From Heterohyrax brucei (lineage: Eukaryota; Chordata; Mammalia; Hyracoidea; Procaviidae): a stretch of DNA of 64,000 bases. The stretch lies in assembly GCA_028571685.1 (NCBI GenBank), contig CM053158.1:51134501-51198500 (forward strand), read 5' to 3'. The translations under genes were made by a program, and so were the position numbers. Each line of letters begins with the position of its first letter. Position 1 is the stretch's first letter. Positions 31,104 to 42,589 of the stretch are shown here, piece by piece. The notes beneath the pieces were generated by a model. That model had not been told where the DNA came from. It ran no database searches and saw only the letters and a list, made by a program, of their open reading frames with translations.

Positions 31104-31985
31104 GGAGTCCCTGGGCGGTGAGCAAGTAGTTAGCACACTCGGCTGCTGATGCAAAAGTTGGAGGTTTAAATCCCCCCAAGTGTACCTTGGAGAAAGGCTA
31201 CTTTAAAAAAATCAGCCATTGACACCTGGGGTCTTAAAAGCCAGCAAGCTGCCATCTAAGGAACATCATTTGGTCCCAGCCCACCTGGAGCAGATGAAAA
31301 CCAGGAACATCAAAGACATGAAGAAAACATGAGCCCAGGAGCAGGGTCCACATGATTGGGAGATTATATTAGCATGAGACCAAAAGAACTAGACGGTGTC
31401 CAGCCATAGCCAAAGACTGCCCTGACCGAGAATGCAATGCAGAGCTCATGACGAGGCGTTGGAAAAAGGGAGTACAAATCCAGGACTCTATTAAGAGATG
31501 AGAACTGATGATCTGACATCCTGGAGGGTCCCCCAAGAACATGGCCCCTAGATTTGCTGCTAGCCCAGAATTGAAACCAGTACTGAAGCCAGCTCTTCAG
31601 ACAAAGATTGGACTGGACTAAGGAACGTAGAGTGATGCAGGTGGTGTATGTACTTCTTGACTTAATATATATATGAGGCTGTCTGAACGGTTCCTCCCTA
31701 GAGAACGCAGTGTGGAGAGGAAGCGACAGGTATTGGTTGAGTGGATACTGGAATTATAGGGTAGAAAGCAGGAGTGTTCTGTCACAGGGTGAGGAGAGCA
31801 GACAGAGTTGGATAGATGTGTATATTAGAGGTTTGTATGGCAAATTGACTTGGATTGTAAACTTTCACTTAATACAATAAAATTAAAATTAAAAAAAAAA
31901 TCAGCTATTGAGAACCCTGCAGAGCACAGTTCTACTTTGACACGCTTGGATTCACTGTAAGTGTCATGAATTGAAGGCAAATAGT
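31104..31985 (+). mobile_element. AfroSINE, 'aaaaaatcagccattga' variant, split by L1
   Basis: 'ggagtccctgggcggtgagc' to 31222, resumed at 31901 with 'tcagctattgagaaccctgc' and 'gagcacagttctactttgac'. Confidence 0.82.
31223..31893 (+). mobile_element. L1 3' UTR inserted in a SINE
   Basis: Begins 'cacctggggtcttaaaagcc', ends 'gtaaactttcacttaatac' plus 'aataaaattaaaatt' and A10. TSD 'aaaaaaatcagccattga' / 'aaaaaaatcagctattga'. Heavily 5' truncated. Confidence 0.88.
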
Positions 31986-32160
31986 CTGATCTGGTCTACT
32001 GCCATACATTGTTTTAGAAACTGACATACAGTGTAAATTCCATACACAAGGTCACTGCCTTCATAGAGCATACAGACTAGAAGGAGCAGCCAAGGGTAAG
32101 TGTGCAAATCAGTACACAGGGCAAGTTCATACTGTGAGCAGTTCTAAGCTAAGTTGCAGA

Positions 32161-32317
32161 TAAAACACAGATGCCCAATTAAATTTGAATCTCAAATGAA
32201 CAATATTTTTTGTTTTTAGTATATACATATCCCAAATATTGCATTCTGTATTTTTATGTCTAAATTATACACTAGTACTAGGGAAATAAATGGAGTAAGC
32301 AGGATGGTGTACCAGGC
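32161..32317. other. Ancient palindromic-type repeat, tentative
   Basis: 'gatgcccaattaaatttgaa' and 'atcccaaatattgcattct' recall a mammalian repeat with inverted symmetry. Weak. Confidence 0.35.
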
Positions 32318-32706
32318 AAGATTTCACCAGAGAATCAGAACCAGTAACTTAATATCTATATTAAGTGATTTATTAACAGCAGCTGGCTGACACGTTTGTG
32401 GGGGCTAACCAGGCAAGTCCTTGACCCACAGGGCAGGTCATCCAGAAGGGAAGGCTGGAACTCTTAGAAATGAGCTGCAGTCCGAGACAGAACTTCTTCT
32501 TCTGAAGTCTTAGTTTGTTATTAAGGAAGACCCTCCAAATGATTGACTCAGATCCTCTAGAGTATGGAATATAATCTTTTGCACCCAAATTGAACTGGAT
32601 ATAGGCTTCAATCACATCTGTAAAGTCATGACAGCCGATTTATTAGTGTTCAAATAAATGAGGACTGTAGCCTAGCCAGGTTGATACATAAAACTGACCA
32701 TCAAAG
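32318..32706 (-). mobile_element. Ancient LTR-type fossil, antisense
   Basis: 'ccagagaatcagaaccagta', 'aagtgatttattaacagca' and the terminal 'gttgatacataaaactgacc' recall an old ERVL-type LTR. Subfamily not assignable. Confidence 0.5.
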
Positions 32707-34805
32707 ACAGAAAGGTATAACCTCATGCCATACACAAATACTGGCTTGGAATGAGTCAAACACCTTGTTTTAGTTATTTAGTTCTACTATAATAGAGATA
32801 CAACAAGTAGAAGGCTTTAAAAAGAGAAGTTTATTTAGTTACAAAAAAGTAAGTTCAAGGCATCACTTTCAGGGAAAGCCTGTCTGTGTTGGCTCTGGAG
32901 GAAGGTCGTTGTCATCAATCTTCCCTTGGACTGGGGGCTTCTGATGTGCAGGGACCCCGGTCCTTGCTAAAGGATGTGTTCAGATTCCAGCACTGTGTCT
33001 TGGTGGTATGAGGTCCCCAAATCTCTGCTTGTTTCCCTTTCCTTTATATCCCCAGGGATGGGCTCAAGGTGCAATACAATCTTATACCTTGAGTCCCACC
33101 CCACCAACACAGCTGAAGCCCATCCTCTCTTTTTAACATATAAAGGCAGGGCTTACAGCATATAGCAACATCACACAGTATTGGGAATGATGGCCTAGCT
33201 GAATGGCTACAGACAATTCAATCCATGGCAGACCTAAGTATAAAATGTAAAATGATAAAGATCATGAAAGAAAAAAATAGGGACAACAGTAGTGGCCCTA
33301 ACACGTGGCACAAATTCAATACAAACCATAACTAACAGTGCACAAATACCAGAAGAGAAACTGGATAACTGGGAGCTCCTAAAAATTAAATGCCCGTGGA
33401 CTTCACCAAAAGAGTGAGAAAGAAACTACAGACAGACAAAAATATTTTAGCTATGATGTATCTGACAAGAGTCTAATCCCTAAAATCTACAGAATACTTC
33501 AACAACTCAGTAACAAAAAGATGAATAATCCCATTGAAAAATGGGCAAAGGATATGAACAGACATTTCACCAAAGAAGACATTCAGGCAACAAACAGACA
33601 CACGAGGAAATGCTAGTGATCATTAGCCATTAGAGAAATGGAAATCAAAACTACAACATGACACCATCTCACCCCAATGCTGTTGGCACTAATCAAAAAA
33701 AACAGAAAATATCAAATGTTGGAGAGGTTGCAGGGAGACTGGAATTCTTATGCACTGTTAGTGGAGATGTAAAATGGTATACTCTCTATATGGAAAATAA
33801 TATATGATGCCTCCTTCAAAGGCTACAAATAGAAATACCATACAACCAGCAATACCTAGGAATACATCCTAGAAAAATAAGAGCCATCATATAAATAGGG
33901 ATATACACACCTATGTTCATTGCTGTATTATTCACAATAGCAAAAAGCTGGAAAGAACCAAGTGTCCCTCAATAGGTGGATAAACAAATTATGGTACATA
34001 TATGCACTATAATATTTCTCAGTGCTAAAAGAACAATGATGAATCCCCCAAACATCTTACAACATGGATGAAACTGGATATATTGTGCTGAGTGAAATAA
34101 ATCAGTCACAAAAGGACAAATGTTATGAGACTACTATTACAAAACCCAAGAAGTTTTATAAACTTGGGGAAAAAATCTCTCACAGTTACAAGGGAGGGGA
34201 GAGGTAGAGAGAGGAGATCACTGACTAGATCGAATGTTAACTTTGGTGAGGGGAAAGACAACACATGATACAGTGAAAGCACAACTTAACCAGAGCAAAG
34301 CCATCAAAGGTTCCTAGACACATACAAACACCTTGAGAGGCTGAGTTACTCGGGCTAAGGGAGCATCATTTAGGCAAGTGGATCACGTAAGTCATAATGA
34401 AAATGTTCTACATCCTACTTTGATGAGTTCTGTCTGGGGTCTCAAAAGCTTTTGAGCAACCACTTAAAATACATCTGCTGGTCCTACCACATTTGGAGCA
34501 AAGAACAAAGAAAATCAAAGACAAAAGGAAAATACTAGTCCAAAGGACTAATGGACCCCATAAACTACAGCTTCCACCAGCCTGAGCAGAGAAGAAATAG
34601 ACCAGGCTACCACCGCTGACCACTCTAGAGAGGATCACAATAGAGGGTCTCAAACAGAGCCGGAGAAAAACGTATGACAAAATTCATATCTGCAAAAAAG
34701 ACCAGATTTTCTGTCAGAGACTGGAGATCTCGATGAGGCCATGGCCACTGGATACTCTGCTAAGTTAGAACTGATGCCACTCCTGAATCTACCTTTCAGC
34801 CACAA
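32706..34805 (+). mobile_element. L1: ORF2 C-terminal part and 3' UTR, split by LTR
   Basis: ORF2 nucleotides recognisable: 'actgggagctcctaaaaatt', 'atgggcaaaggatatgaaca', 'tcattagccattagagaaat', 'caatagcaaaaagctggaa'. 3' UTR from about 34190 with 'gggaaagacaacacatgat' and 'gaacaaagaaaatcaaaga'. Frames broken throughout. Interrupted by a MaLR-like LTR at 32766. Confidence 0.85.
32766..33230 (-). mobile_element. MaLR-like solo LTR fossil, subtype B, antisense
   Basis: 'gtcgttgtcatcaatcttcc' and 'cttggactgggggcttctga' are the subtype-B block. Flanked by CACCT and GACCT, a near-match 5-bp TSD, with L1 ORF2 continuing on the other side. Confidence 0.85.
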
Positions 34806-34810
34806 GATAG

Positions 34811-34980
34811 AAAGGCCTAATGGTTAAGAGTTCAGGTGCTAACCAAGAGATAGGCGGTCCAAGGCCACCAGCTGCTCCTCAGAAACTTGTGGGGCAATTC
34901 TACTCTACACTACAGGGTCACTATAAGGTGGAATCAACCTAACAAAAATGGACTTGGATTTTTGTTTGTTTGTTTGTTTT
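34811..34980 (+). mobile_element. Short AfroSINE with (GTTT)n tail
   Basis: 'ggcctaatggttaagagttc' to 'ggtggaatcaacctaac', then 'ttgtttgtttgtttgtttt'. Confidence 0.85.
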
Positions 34981-35049
34981 GGTATAAAACAGACAATAAC
35001 ACTGGATAAACAAAACATAGTACACACATACAATGGAAAGGAAGAATGC
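34981..35049 (+). mobile_element. L1 ORF2 scrap
   Basis: 'ggataaacaaaacatagtac' and 'acacacatacaatggaaagg' match the L1 ORF2 C-terminal segment (compare 'gtggataaacaaattatggt' at 33978), in the opposite orientation to the adjoining L1. Confidence 0.6.
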
Positions 35050-37310
35050 TTGGCTGCTGTTGAGTGTTCTACATATGTCTATGAGGTCAAGTTGTTTGAT
35101 TGTGGCATTTAGATCTTCTGTGTCTTAGTTCAGCTTCTTTCTAGATGTTCTGTCCTTCACCAAGTGGTATGTTGAAGACTCCTGCTAATACTATGGAGCG
35201 ATCTCTTTTCAATGCTCTTGGAGTTCATTTTATGTATTTAGGAGCCCTATTGTTGAGTGTGTAAATACTTAATATGGTTACATCCCTCTGGTGTATTAAT
35301 TCTTTAATCATTATACAGTGTCCTTCCTCAACCTTTGTGATGGATTCCTCTTTGAAGTGTAACTTGTCATAAGTTAATGTTGTCACTTCTGCTCTTTTTT
35401 GAATGTTGTTTGCTTGATGTATTTTTTCTATCTTTGAGTTTTAGTTTGAGTCTTTAAGGTGTGTCTCTTGGAGGCAGCATATAGATAGATCATGTTTTCT
35501 TATCCATCTGCCACTCTCTGTTGCTTTATTGACGCATTTAATCCATTGACACTTAGCATAACTACTGAAAGTTAGGAAATCCTGGTGGCATAGTGGTTAA
35601 GTGCTACAGCTGCTAACCAAATGGTCAGTAGTTGAAATCTACGAGGCACTCTGGAAACTCTGTGGGGCAGTTTCACTCTGTCCTGTGGGGTTACTATGAG
35701 TTGGAGTTGACGGCACTGGGTTTTTTGTTTTTTTTTTTTTGGTATTGAAAGGTATGGGTTTCGTGTTGCCATTTTGATGTCTTTTTTGTTGTGGTTGGTT
35801 TTGTACGTGCTGAGACTTTATGGTTTTCTTGTTTTTTATTTTGATGTGTTGGATTGTTCGTTTTCTTTGTGGTTACCTTCATATTTACTCCTATTATTCT
35901 AGATTCAGTCCTGTCTCTAATTTCTTTGTATTGTCTTGACTTCCTCTCCAAATGAAAGATCTATGACCACATTTTTTAGTCCCTCTGTTTGTTATAGTGT
36001 TGTCATCTTTTATTTAATGACATCTCTATTTTCCTATTTTCAGTGTTTTAGCTTTGATTTATTTTTGTGATTTCCTTATCTGGGTTGATACCTCATTTCT
36101 CTGTCCTGTGCCCTAGTTTTGAGTTTTTATCTGATGTTATCGATTTTTTAACTGAAAGACTCCCTTTAGTATTTCTTCTAATTTTGTCTGGGTTTTTCCA
36201 AATTCAGTTAACTTCTGTTTATCTGGAAATGTCCTAATTTCACCATCATATTTGAGATTTATTGTTTCTTTGTTTTTTAATTTCTTTTATCTGATTTTTC
36301 CTTGGGTATGTTGGTTTCAAGTGTTTTATCTTCAGTCTTGCTAGTTCTGGCTTTCATTGCCTCGATTCTGCTCCTTTGACTTCCTACAGAGTTGTCTAAT
36401 TTTGCAACTTTATTAATAATCTTCTGAATTTCCTCATGTTGTTTCCGTATGTTTCCCTGCATCACGTTTAATTTGTCATGATGCTCTGCTGTGTTTTACC
36501 TGAACTCCTTCCTAATCACTTTAAGAGTTCTAAAGTTTATCTTTCATATTCTACCTCTGATAATTCCCAGAAGTTCTCTTCATCTGGAAAATTTCTAGAT
36601 TCTTTGCTTTGGGACCATTGTGGATTGCCTCTTTAAGTGATATTTTTATATCGACTGTTGTCTCTAAGCCATCAGTAAGTTGCTGTATTCATTTTTTTTA
36701 ATGTTTGTTTACTGTGTTTAGCTTGTTTCTTTTCGAAATGTCAAGGTAGGTTGGTCATGTGAGCTAGTTTGATTATTGGTACCTTTGAAACTCTATCATC
36801 CTGATACTAGATGACGGTTAGAGCTGTTACTAGGCAGGTGAGGCCAGACGTCCATTTACTTTTCTTATAGTACTTAGCTCAGGTGCTTAGATAGTTGGTC
36901 ACCAAATGTGTGGCACAGGCTTTCCCCTACAGTTGTAGGTGGGAGGCATGATTGATATAGGCACAAGTATCTGGCTACAAGCTAGGAAAGGCAGGGTGCT
37001 AACAGCATTGGTGAGTGTCTGTGAGTATAGTGTGTCCCCTTGTGCCTGAGTTTAGGCAAAGGACCTGAGTTCTGCCCTGAGTTCCCAGCTTAGAGGAGCT
37101 GGTAGACTATTTTATTTATTTATTTTTCCTCGTTTGTTGAATTGTCCCATCTCTGAGTCTAGGAGAATGGCTTAGGGTGCTGGTAAGGAATCCTACTTCC
37201 AGCTCAGGTAATGGCATTAGGCTCTAGAGTAAGGCACAGAGCAGAGAATGGGGTGATGGGAGGTGCCAGAAAAAGGGAGAGAGATTCATCCCAAAGGAAA
37301 GATTTACATC
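35050..37310 (-). mobile_element. L1: 5' UTR, ORF1 and ORF2 endonuclease, antisense
   Basis: Read on the minus strand: putative 5' UTR 37310-36700, ORF1 36600-35750 (36465-36277 gives a heptad-rich segment with NKVAKLDNSVGSQRSRIEAM, fitting the ORF1p coiled coil), then ORF2 start and endonuclease 35570-35050. It ends in the endonuclease domain, with no reverse transcriptase and no 3' UTR. Interrupted by a SINE. Confidence 0.78.
35575..35740 (+). mobile_element. Short AfroSINE in L1
   Basis: 'cctggtggcatagtggttaa' to 'gagttggagttgacggcac' with T-rich tail. Flanks 'actgaaagtta' and 'attgaaaggta' are a plausible diverged TSD. Confidence 0.88.
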
Positions 37311-37975
37311 CTCCTGCTGTAGATTAGATGCAACCCACTTTGCTTTTGACAATCAAATGCCATCTTTCACTGATTCTGGAGGTGTGAAAAGGCTCTCCAC
37401 TGCTCAGTCTCTCCTTCTGAAGAAGACACCCTCAAAAAGCCACCATTCTGCTCACCAAACTCATTGCTGCCAATCTGCCTACAGCACACCAACTTCCACT
37501 GGGTCAAATCTGGCCAGCCCAAGGTGCTTCTGCATCTGCTCTCTCTTCCTTGATTTTCAGTCTAGTTTCTCAACTTTTCCTTTAGTATTCAGGGCTCCTA
37601 GAAAGTCATAGATAATGAATTGATTTGTTTTAGCATGTGTCTTTGTTGTTAGAAGGATCACAGGAAGCATCCTGTCATCTTCCCAGTGTGGTCTGAGTTC
37701 AGGCATTTTAAGAGCCAGGAGATGAGAAAGTTGCAGATGGAAAGAACAGCAGGTGCAAAGGACTCTGAGATAGGAAAGAACTTGTCCTGTGGGATAATCA
37801 AGGGAAACAGGGGTATTGTTTGAGTGGGAGAAGGCAGCAGCCGAACTATGTATATAAGTTAAGTTTATAAAACTGTAGGATTACTACTGTTAACAAAAAG
37901 ATGTTGATGGATACAGAAAAGAGAGTAGACCTCTTGAAAGACTTCTTTCTTACATATTTGTGGATATCATGTTAA
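37311..37975. other. Unassigned DNA with an L2 scrap
   Basis: 37735-37800 ('agcaggtgcaaaggactctg', 'agataggaaagaacttg') looks like reversed L2. The rest has no recognised gene or repeat. Confidence 0.4.
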
Positions 37976-38186
37976 GGTACATGAGTGGTGCAAACAGTTT
38001 GCACTCTATTACAAATCTAAAAGTTGGCAATTCAAATCCACCAAGGTGTACCACAGAAGAAAATACTGGCAATCTGCTTCCATGAAAATTACAACCAAGA
38101 AAACCATCTAGAGCAGTTTTGTTCTGTAATACACGAGGTCACCATGAGTTGGAATTGACCGAGTTGTAATAGTTTTGGTTTGGGCG
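37976..38186 (+). mobile_element. AfroSINE variant, old
   Basis: 'gagtggtgcaaacagtttgc', 'ctggcaatctgcttccatg' and 'gagttggaattgaccgagtt'. More diverged than most SINEs here. Confidence 0.75.
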
Positions 38187-38638
38187 TTTAATTGTTACTA
38201 AAGCTACCTATCTACCTATTTGATTACTTGAACAAAGTGCTGTGGGTCATCAGTGTGGAATGTCACCAGACTAGTGTGGAAACTCTCTGGAACTTCACAA
38301 AATAGGAACAACTCTTGTAATTGTTTCCCAAAATGAATCTTTTTCAACAGCTGAAGCAAAAGCTCTGTACATGCGCAGCCTGCCTGCACAGAGCTTTTTG
38401 AATCTAGAGATTTTTGTACTGAAAGAGCTTTCTTTTAGAAGGCTAGAATCATCTGAAGACAAGCAGATTATTTGCAAGAAGCAGTTAAACAACTCAACAC
38501 CTTCTGCCAACGTTTGGGAACTTGTGGCTCATTAAGGAAAGACTTGAACAATTGTTCTTAAACAAAAACCAAATCAGCTTGACATATTGATCCTGAATTG
38601 TAATTCCACAGGCTGGCTTATCTCCTAGGTGTTGCAAA
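38187..38638. other. Unassigned DNA, no gene recognised
   Basis: 'ctgcctgcacagagcttttt' and neighbours show no match I can name; no exon seen. Confidence 0.35.
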
Positions 38639-38639
38639 T

Positions 38640-38900
38640 CTGTCTACGGCTCTTAATGCTTGCGGTGTGCAGACAGATGATCATTCTCACCAGCAGGAAT
38701 GCTGGCATCCGAAACTGCTCAGAATTCACCTGTTACCTCCAAGGCAAGCTAGGATCCTGCCAGAATGAGAATGTGAACTTTGGACAAGTCACTCCTCTTT
38801 TGACTAAAGTTTTCTTATCTATAAAAAATGGGCTTTTCTCTCTCTGTGGGGTCTTTCAGCCCTAAAAGTTCCATGAGAATTCTGCATATTCTAAGTTGTT
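38640..38900 (+). mobile_element. MIR SINE
   Basis: 'actttggacaagtcactcct', 'gttttcttatctataaaaaa' and 'tgggc' follow the MIR core; flanks unclear. Confidence 0.55.
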
Positions 38901-38933
38901 CCCAGTACTGTGTTTGATTGGTTAGATGGTGTA

Positions 38934-39146
38934 TGAGACTCTGGATGGTGCCAATCATTAAGCTCTTGACTAGTAACTGAAAGTTTGGTGGTTTGAACCC
39001 ATCCGATGATGTCTCAGAAGGTCATATCTTTGATGATCTGGTCCTAAAAGGTTACATCTTTGAAAACTCTATGGCAAAATTCTACTCTGCACACCTGTGG
39101 TTGCTATGAGACAACATCTATCTACTCAATAGCAGCTGAGTTTTTA
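38934..39146 (+). mobile_element. AfroSINE variant, old
   Basis: 'gactctggatggtgccaatc', 'gtttggtggtttgaaccca', 'ctatggcaaaattctactct'. Contains a partial internal duplication ('ggtcatatctttgatgat' / 'ggttacatctttgaaaac'). Confidence 0.7.
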
Positions 39147-39291
39147 CTGTCTTTTCTATAGACAGTATAGACATGAAATATTGATTCTCGTTGTATGTCT
39201 ACAGCAATTCCACTCCTAAAATGTTAGTGATGAATTCTTCTTGCCTATCTTCCCACTGCAACCTCCATGAATAATCAAATGATATATATTT

Positions 39292-39770
39292 GTGTTAGTT
39301 ATCTATGAGGTGCATAATAAGTCATCCCTAAAATTTTGGACTTAAAACTACAAATATTTCTCATTCCACAGAATCTGTGGGCCAGGAATTTAGAGGTAGT
39401 TTATCTGGCTTCTGACTTAGGGTCTCTCACATGGTTGGAGTCCTAATCTTGGCAGGGGGCTGCAGTCATTTGAAGGCTTAACTGGGCCTGGAGGACTGCA
39501 CGGCTGTTGGCAGGAGGCTTCTTCATGAATTGCTTGATGTATCTTCATGACTGCTGCCTGGATTCCTGCAAAACGAAAGGCCTGGAAGCAAAAGGAAGAA
39601 ACCATAATGCCTTTTATGACCTAGTTTCATAATTCATATAACATCAATTCTACCATATTCTACTTGTTGGAAGTGATTCACTGCATCTATCCCACATTCG
39701 AGAGGGAGGGAATTGACTTCACTTTCTGAAGGGAGTGAAGCAAGGAAATTGTGGATACCACAGATCTGTC
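39292..39770 (-). mobile_element. Ancient LTR-like repeat, antisense, unclassified
   Basis: 'gaatctgtgggccaggaatt', 'cttaactgggcctggaggac' and 'gttggcaggaggcttcttc' recall an old mammalian LTR-type repeat. I cannot name the subfamily. Confidence 0.45.
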
Positions 39771-39807
39771 TATTGTTGCACGCTGGAGAAATTTCACTTC
39801 CTAAGTT

Positions 39808-39973
39808 GGAAACCCTGGTGGCATAGTGATTAAGTGCTATAGCTGCTAATCAGAAGGTCAGCAGTTCAAATACAGCAAGTGCTCCTTGGAAATTCTATGG
39901 GGATATTTCTACTCTGTCTATAGGATCATGATGAGTTGGAATTGATTCCACAGCAGTGAGTTTGGTTTTCAGT
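39808..39973 (+). mobile_element. Short AfroSINE
   Basis: 'ggaaaccctggtggcatagt' to 'gagttggaattgattccac'. Followed directly by another SINE in the same orientation. Confidence 0.9.
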
Positions 39974-39983
39974 TAAGATGTTG

Positions 39984-40134
39984 CTAAGTCCTAGGAGCAC
40001 AGTGGTTCAAGTATTTGACAGCTGCTTCACGGGAGAAAGATGTGGCAGTCTGCTTCCACAGAGATTTACAACCTTGGAAAACCTATGGGGCTGCTGTAAG
40101 TCAGAATCAACTCAATAGCAGTGCATTTTCTGGG
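39984..40134 (+). mobile_element. Short AfroSINE, extended variant
   Basis: 'gcacagtggttcaagtattt', 'gaaagatgtggcagtctgc'. Exact 10-bp TSD 'taagatgttg' (39974 and 40135). Confidence 0.9.
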
Positions 40135-40627
40135 TAAGATGTTGATGACGTTCTTCTTTCTGTTTGGTCTGCTCAACCTCACTTCCTCTGTCTTGTGTAA
40201 TTTATTCTGAACATAATGTGACCTGTTACGATGGCTAAGATTATGTGTCAATGTGGGTGGGCTGTGATTCTCAGTATTTTGGCCATGAGTCGGATCTGAA
40301 TTGATGGCACTTGGCTTGGATATCATGTCGTGACTACTTCCCTATTGAAATTTGGTATGTGCTCACCCACAGAATGGAATCTGCTGAATGGTACCAACAG
40401 GGGCAGGGCCTGTGGCTACCTACCACCCCCTCAGTCTTCATCCCTCTGCTTTCTTCCACTTATTTCCTTTCTGCTCACTGTGCTAAGGTTTTTAGTTTGT
40501 TGTGAATCCAGCAACTGCCCTTCTTGTTGCCTGACCTCCAGTTCTTGGGACTTGAGGTAGCCCCATACCTGCCGATCTTGGCATTTATCTATCTTCACAG
40601 ATCATGAGCAGGAGCCCCTGAGAAATG

Positions 40628-40787
40628 AAACAATACACATACCTAACACTATACACAAAAAACTAACTCAAAATAGATCAAAGGCCTAAAAGTAAAACCT
40701 AAAATTATACAGATCATGGAAGAAAAAATACGAACAATGCTAGGAGCTGTAACATAAGACATAAATAGAATACCAAACAATCTAGGG
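40628..40787 (+). mobile_element. L1 ORF2 fragment
   Basis: 'aaaactaactcaaaatagat', 'ccaaaggcct'-type context and 'catggaagaaaaaatacgaa' match the same ORF2 stretch as 33232. Only about 160 bp, with no 3' UTR or A-tail. Confidence 0.75.
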
Positions 40788-40860
40788 TTTGCCACCTTCT
40801 ACAGATACTTGAACTGGGAGAGGCCTCTATCCTGATCCACATACTTGGGACATTCCAGCC

Positions 40861-41358
40861 TGTCTTAGTCATCTAGTGCTGCTAAAACAGAAATATCACA
40901 AATGGATGGCTTTAACAAAGAGAAATTTTATTCTGGCACAGTGCTGTAGACTACAAGTCCAAATTCAGGACATCAGCTCCAGGGGAAGTCTTTCCCTGTT
41001 GCCTCTTAGAGGAAATCCGTGTCATCTAACTTGCCCTGTACTAAGGGGCTTCTGAGGTTCAGAAACCCCAGGTCTCTTCCAAAGGGCACACTCTGCTCCC
41101 TGCACTGCTTTTTGGTGGGTATGACATCCCCAAATCTCTGCTTGTTTCCCTTTCCTTTATATCCTAAGAGATTGCCTCAAGGCAATGTTACACGTGGAGT
41201 CCTGCCCCACCAACACAACTGCTGTCCATCCTCCCTCATTAACATAACATCACAGAAGCAGGGTTTACAGTTTATAGGAACATCATACAATACCAGGAAT
41301 CATGGCATAGCCAAACTGCTACACACATGTTTGGGGGAACACAATTCAGTACATGACA
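40861..41358 (-). mobile_element. MaLR-like solo LTR fossil, subtype B, antisense
   Basis: 'tgtcttagtcatctagtgct' to 'caattcagtacatgaca'. CAGCC lies immediately before and recurs at the 3' edge, a likely 5-bp TSD overlapping the terminal dinucleotide. Confidence 0.87.
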
Positions 41359-41711
41359 GCCTCTGCAATTTCGTGAGCTGTTTCATTGATATAAAGCTCT
41401 CTCTGAATATATTTATATGCTGTACTGGTTGTGCTTCTCTAAAGAACCTAGCTTAAGACACTTGGTGTAAGAAATCATTGCTTTTTGGCTGCTTTTGAGA
41501 TTTATTCAACTATCCTGGTGGTAATTACAAAATCTACTAGTCTTCCTGCCCCCACCCCATGAGTGGTTCATTGCTTGGGCTTAGCAAGACAGCAAAACAA
41601 AAGAACTTTTTCCTTTACTGCTCTTAGATAAGTAAACCATTTTGCCACTGTATACCCTGATCAATTATGCAAAAATATTGAAGGATTGCTGGCGGGGCTT
41701 TCTCAGGTGGG

Positions 41712-41918
41712 ACCAGGGATGGATCACCCAATAAGCAAGGTACATGAGGGCTTACTTGTACTTTCTTAGTAATGAATAGCACACAATGTCACAAACATAT
41801 CATGAAACCAACGTGAAACTGTACACTACAGATCAGCAAATAAACAGTTAAGCCTGTGTGTACCTTGCTTGCGTAAACCTGTGCCCTGTGTGCCTTGCTT
41901 ACTAGGTAATCTGTCCCT
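41712..41918. mobile_element. Candidate short TIR element (MITE-like)
   Basis: Left end 'ggatcacccaataagcaagg' continuing 'tacatgagggctta' is inverted at the right as 'taagcctgtgtgtaccttgc' (41849) and again as 'gtgccttgcttactaggta' (41890). About 200 bp, no coding capacity. Right end is partly duplicated. Confidence 0.5.
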
Positions 41919-42290
41919 GAGTGGGAGTCAGCTTATTTGATCAGAGAGAGTGTGGTTCAAAGCCAGGAATTTGTACACAAGTTGTTTATTTGGAAGGTGC
42001 AGGAAAACACCTACAGGGAAGTGGGGAAGGGAGAGAGAGGAGGGGAAGCAGTCAGCTGGAGTGGGTTATAACGCCATCTAAGGCTGTGGATGGATGGAGT
42101 TGAGCCCCTCTGGGAAAGCCTGAGAAATGGTGTAAAATTTACGTCTCAGAGTTTTCCCAGCTAGAGGAGCAAGAGAGCTGGGTTATTTATCTAACAGCAC
42201 CCATCAGACTGGTTAAGAGCTGCTCCAGGCTAACTCCCAAGTACTGTGGCTTAATCTGTGTGTTTAGACCTGGTGTCAGTTGTTGGGAAC
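41919..42290. other. Unassigned DNA, possibly repeat-derived
   Basis: 'ttctcccag'-like old-repeat feel ('cagagttttcccagctagag') but no family I can name. No exon seen. Confidence 0.3.
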
Positions 42291-42453
42291 CAGCCACTAA
42301 GTCCACTGCTGTCAAGTTGATTCTGACTCATAGTAACCCTATAGGTCAGAGTAGAACTGACCCATAGTTTCCAAGAGTGCCTGGCATATTTGAACTGCCA
42401 ACCTTCTGGTTAACAGATTAGCACTTAACCACTGCACCACCATGGTTTTAAGA
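42291..42453 (-). mobile_element. Short AfroSINE, antisense
   Basis: 'aagtccactgctgtcaagtt' to 'ctgcaccaccatggttttaa'. Exact 11-bp TSD 'ttgttgggaac' (42280 and 42454). Confidence 0.9.
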
Positions 42454-42589
42454 TTGTTGGGAACAGGGAGGTATATATAGCAGAGGTCCTGGTTCAGGGT
42501 CAAGGAGTTGGCTTCTGGACGTGGGGCTTTCTTGGGTTACTGTTATAAAAGCTAAGGCTTCAAGAGCAGCCAGACAATATGTGTGTATA

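Larger units (their letters stand above)
30884..32160 (-). mobile_element. L2 LINE, antisense, carrying SINEs and an L1
   Basis: Left piece 30884-30945 'cattcattgattcattcatt' and 'tgtgtgccagggc'; right piece 31995-32160 'aaggtcactgccttcataga' and 'gcatacagactagaagga'. Everything between is later insertion. Confidence 0.65.
40224..41460 (+). mobile_element. Older LTR-type fossil carrying an L1 scrap and a MaLR-like LTR
   Basis: 'tggctaagattatgtgtcaa', 'gtgattctcagtattttggc', 'gggacttgaggtagcccc', and the far end 'ttgtgcttctctaaagaacc' plus 'agcttaagaca'. The two ends are separated by later insertions. Subfamily unassigned. Confidence 0.5.
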
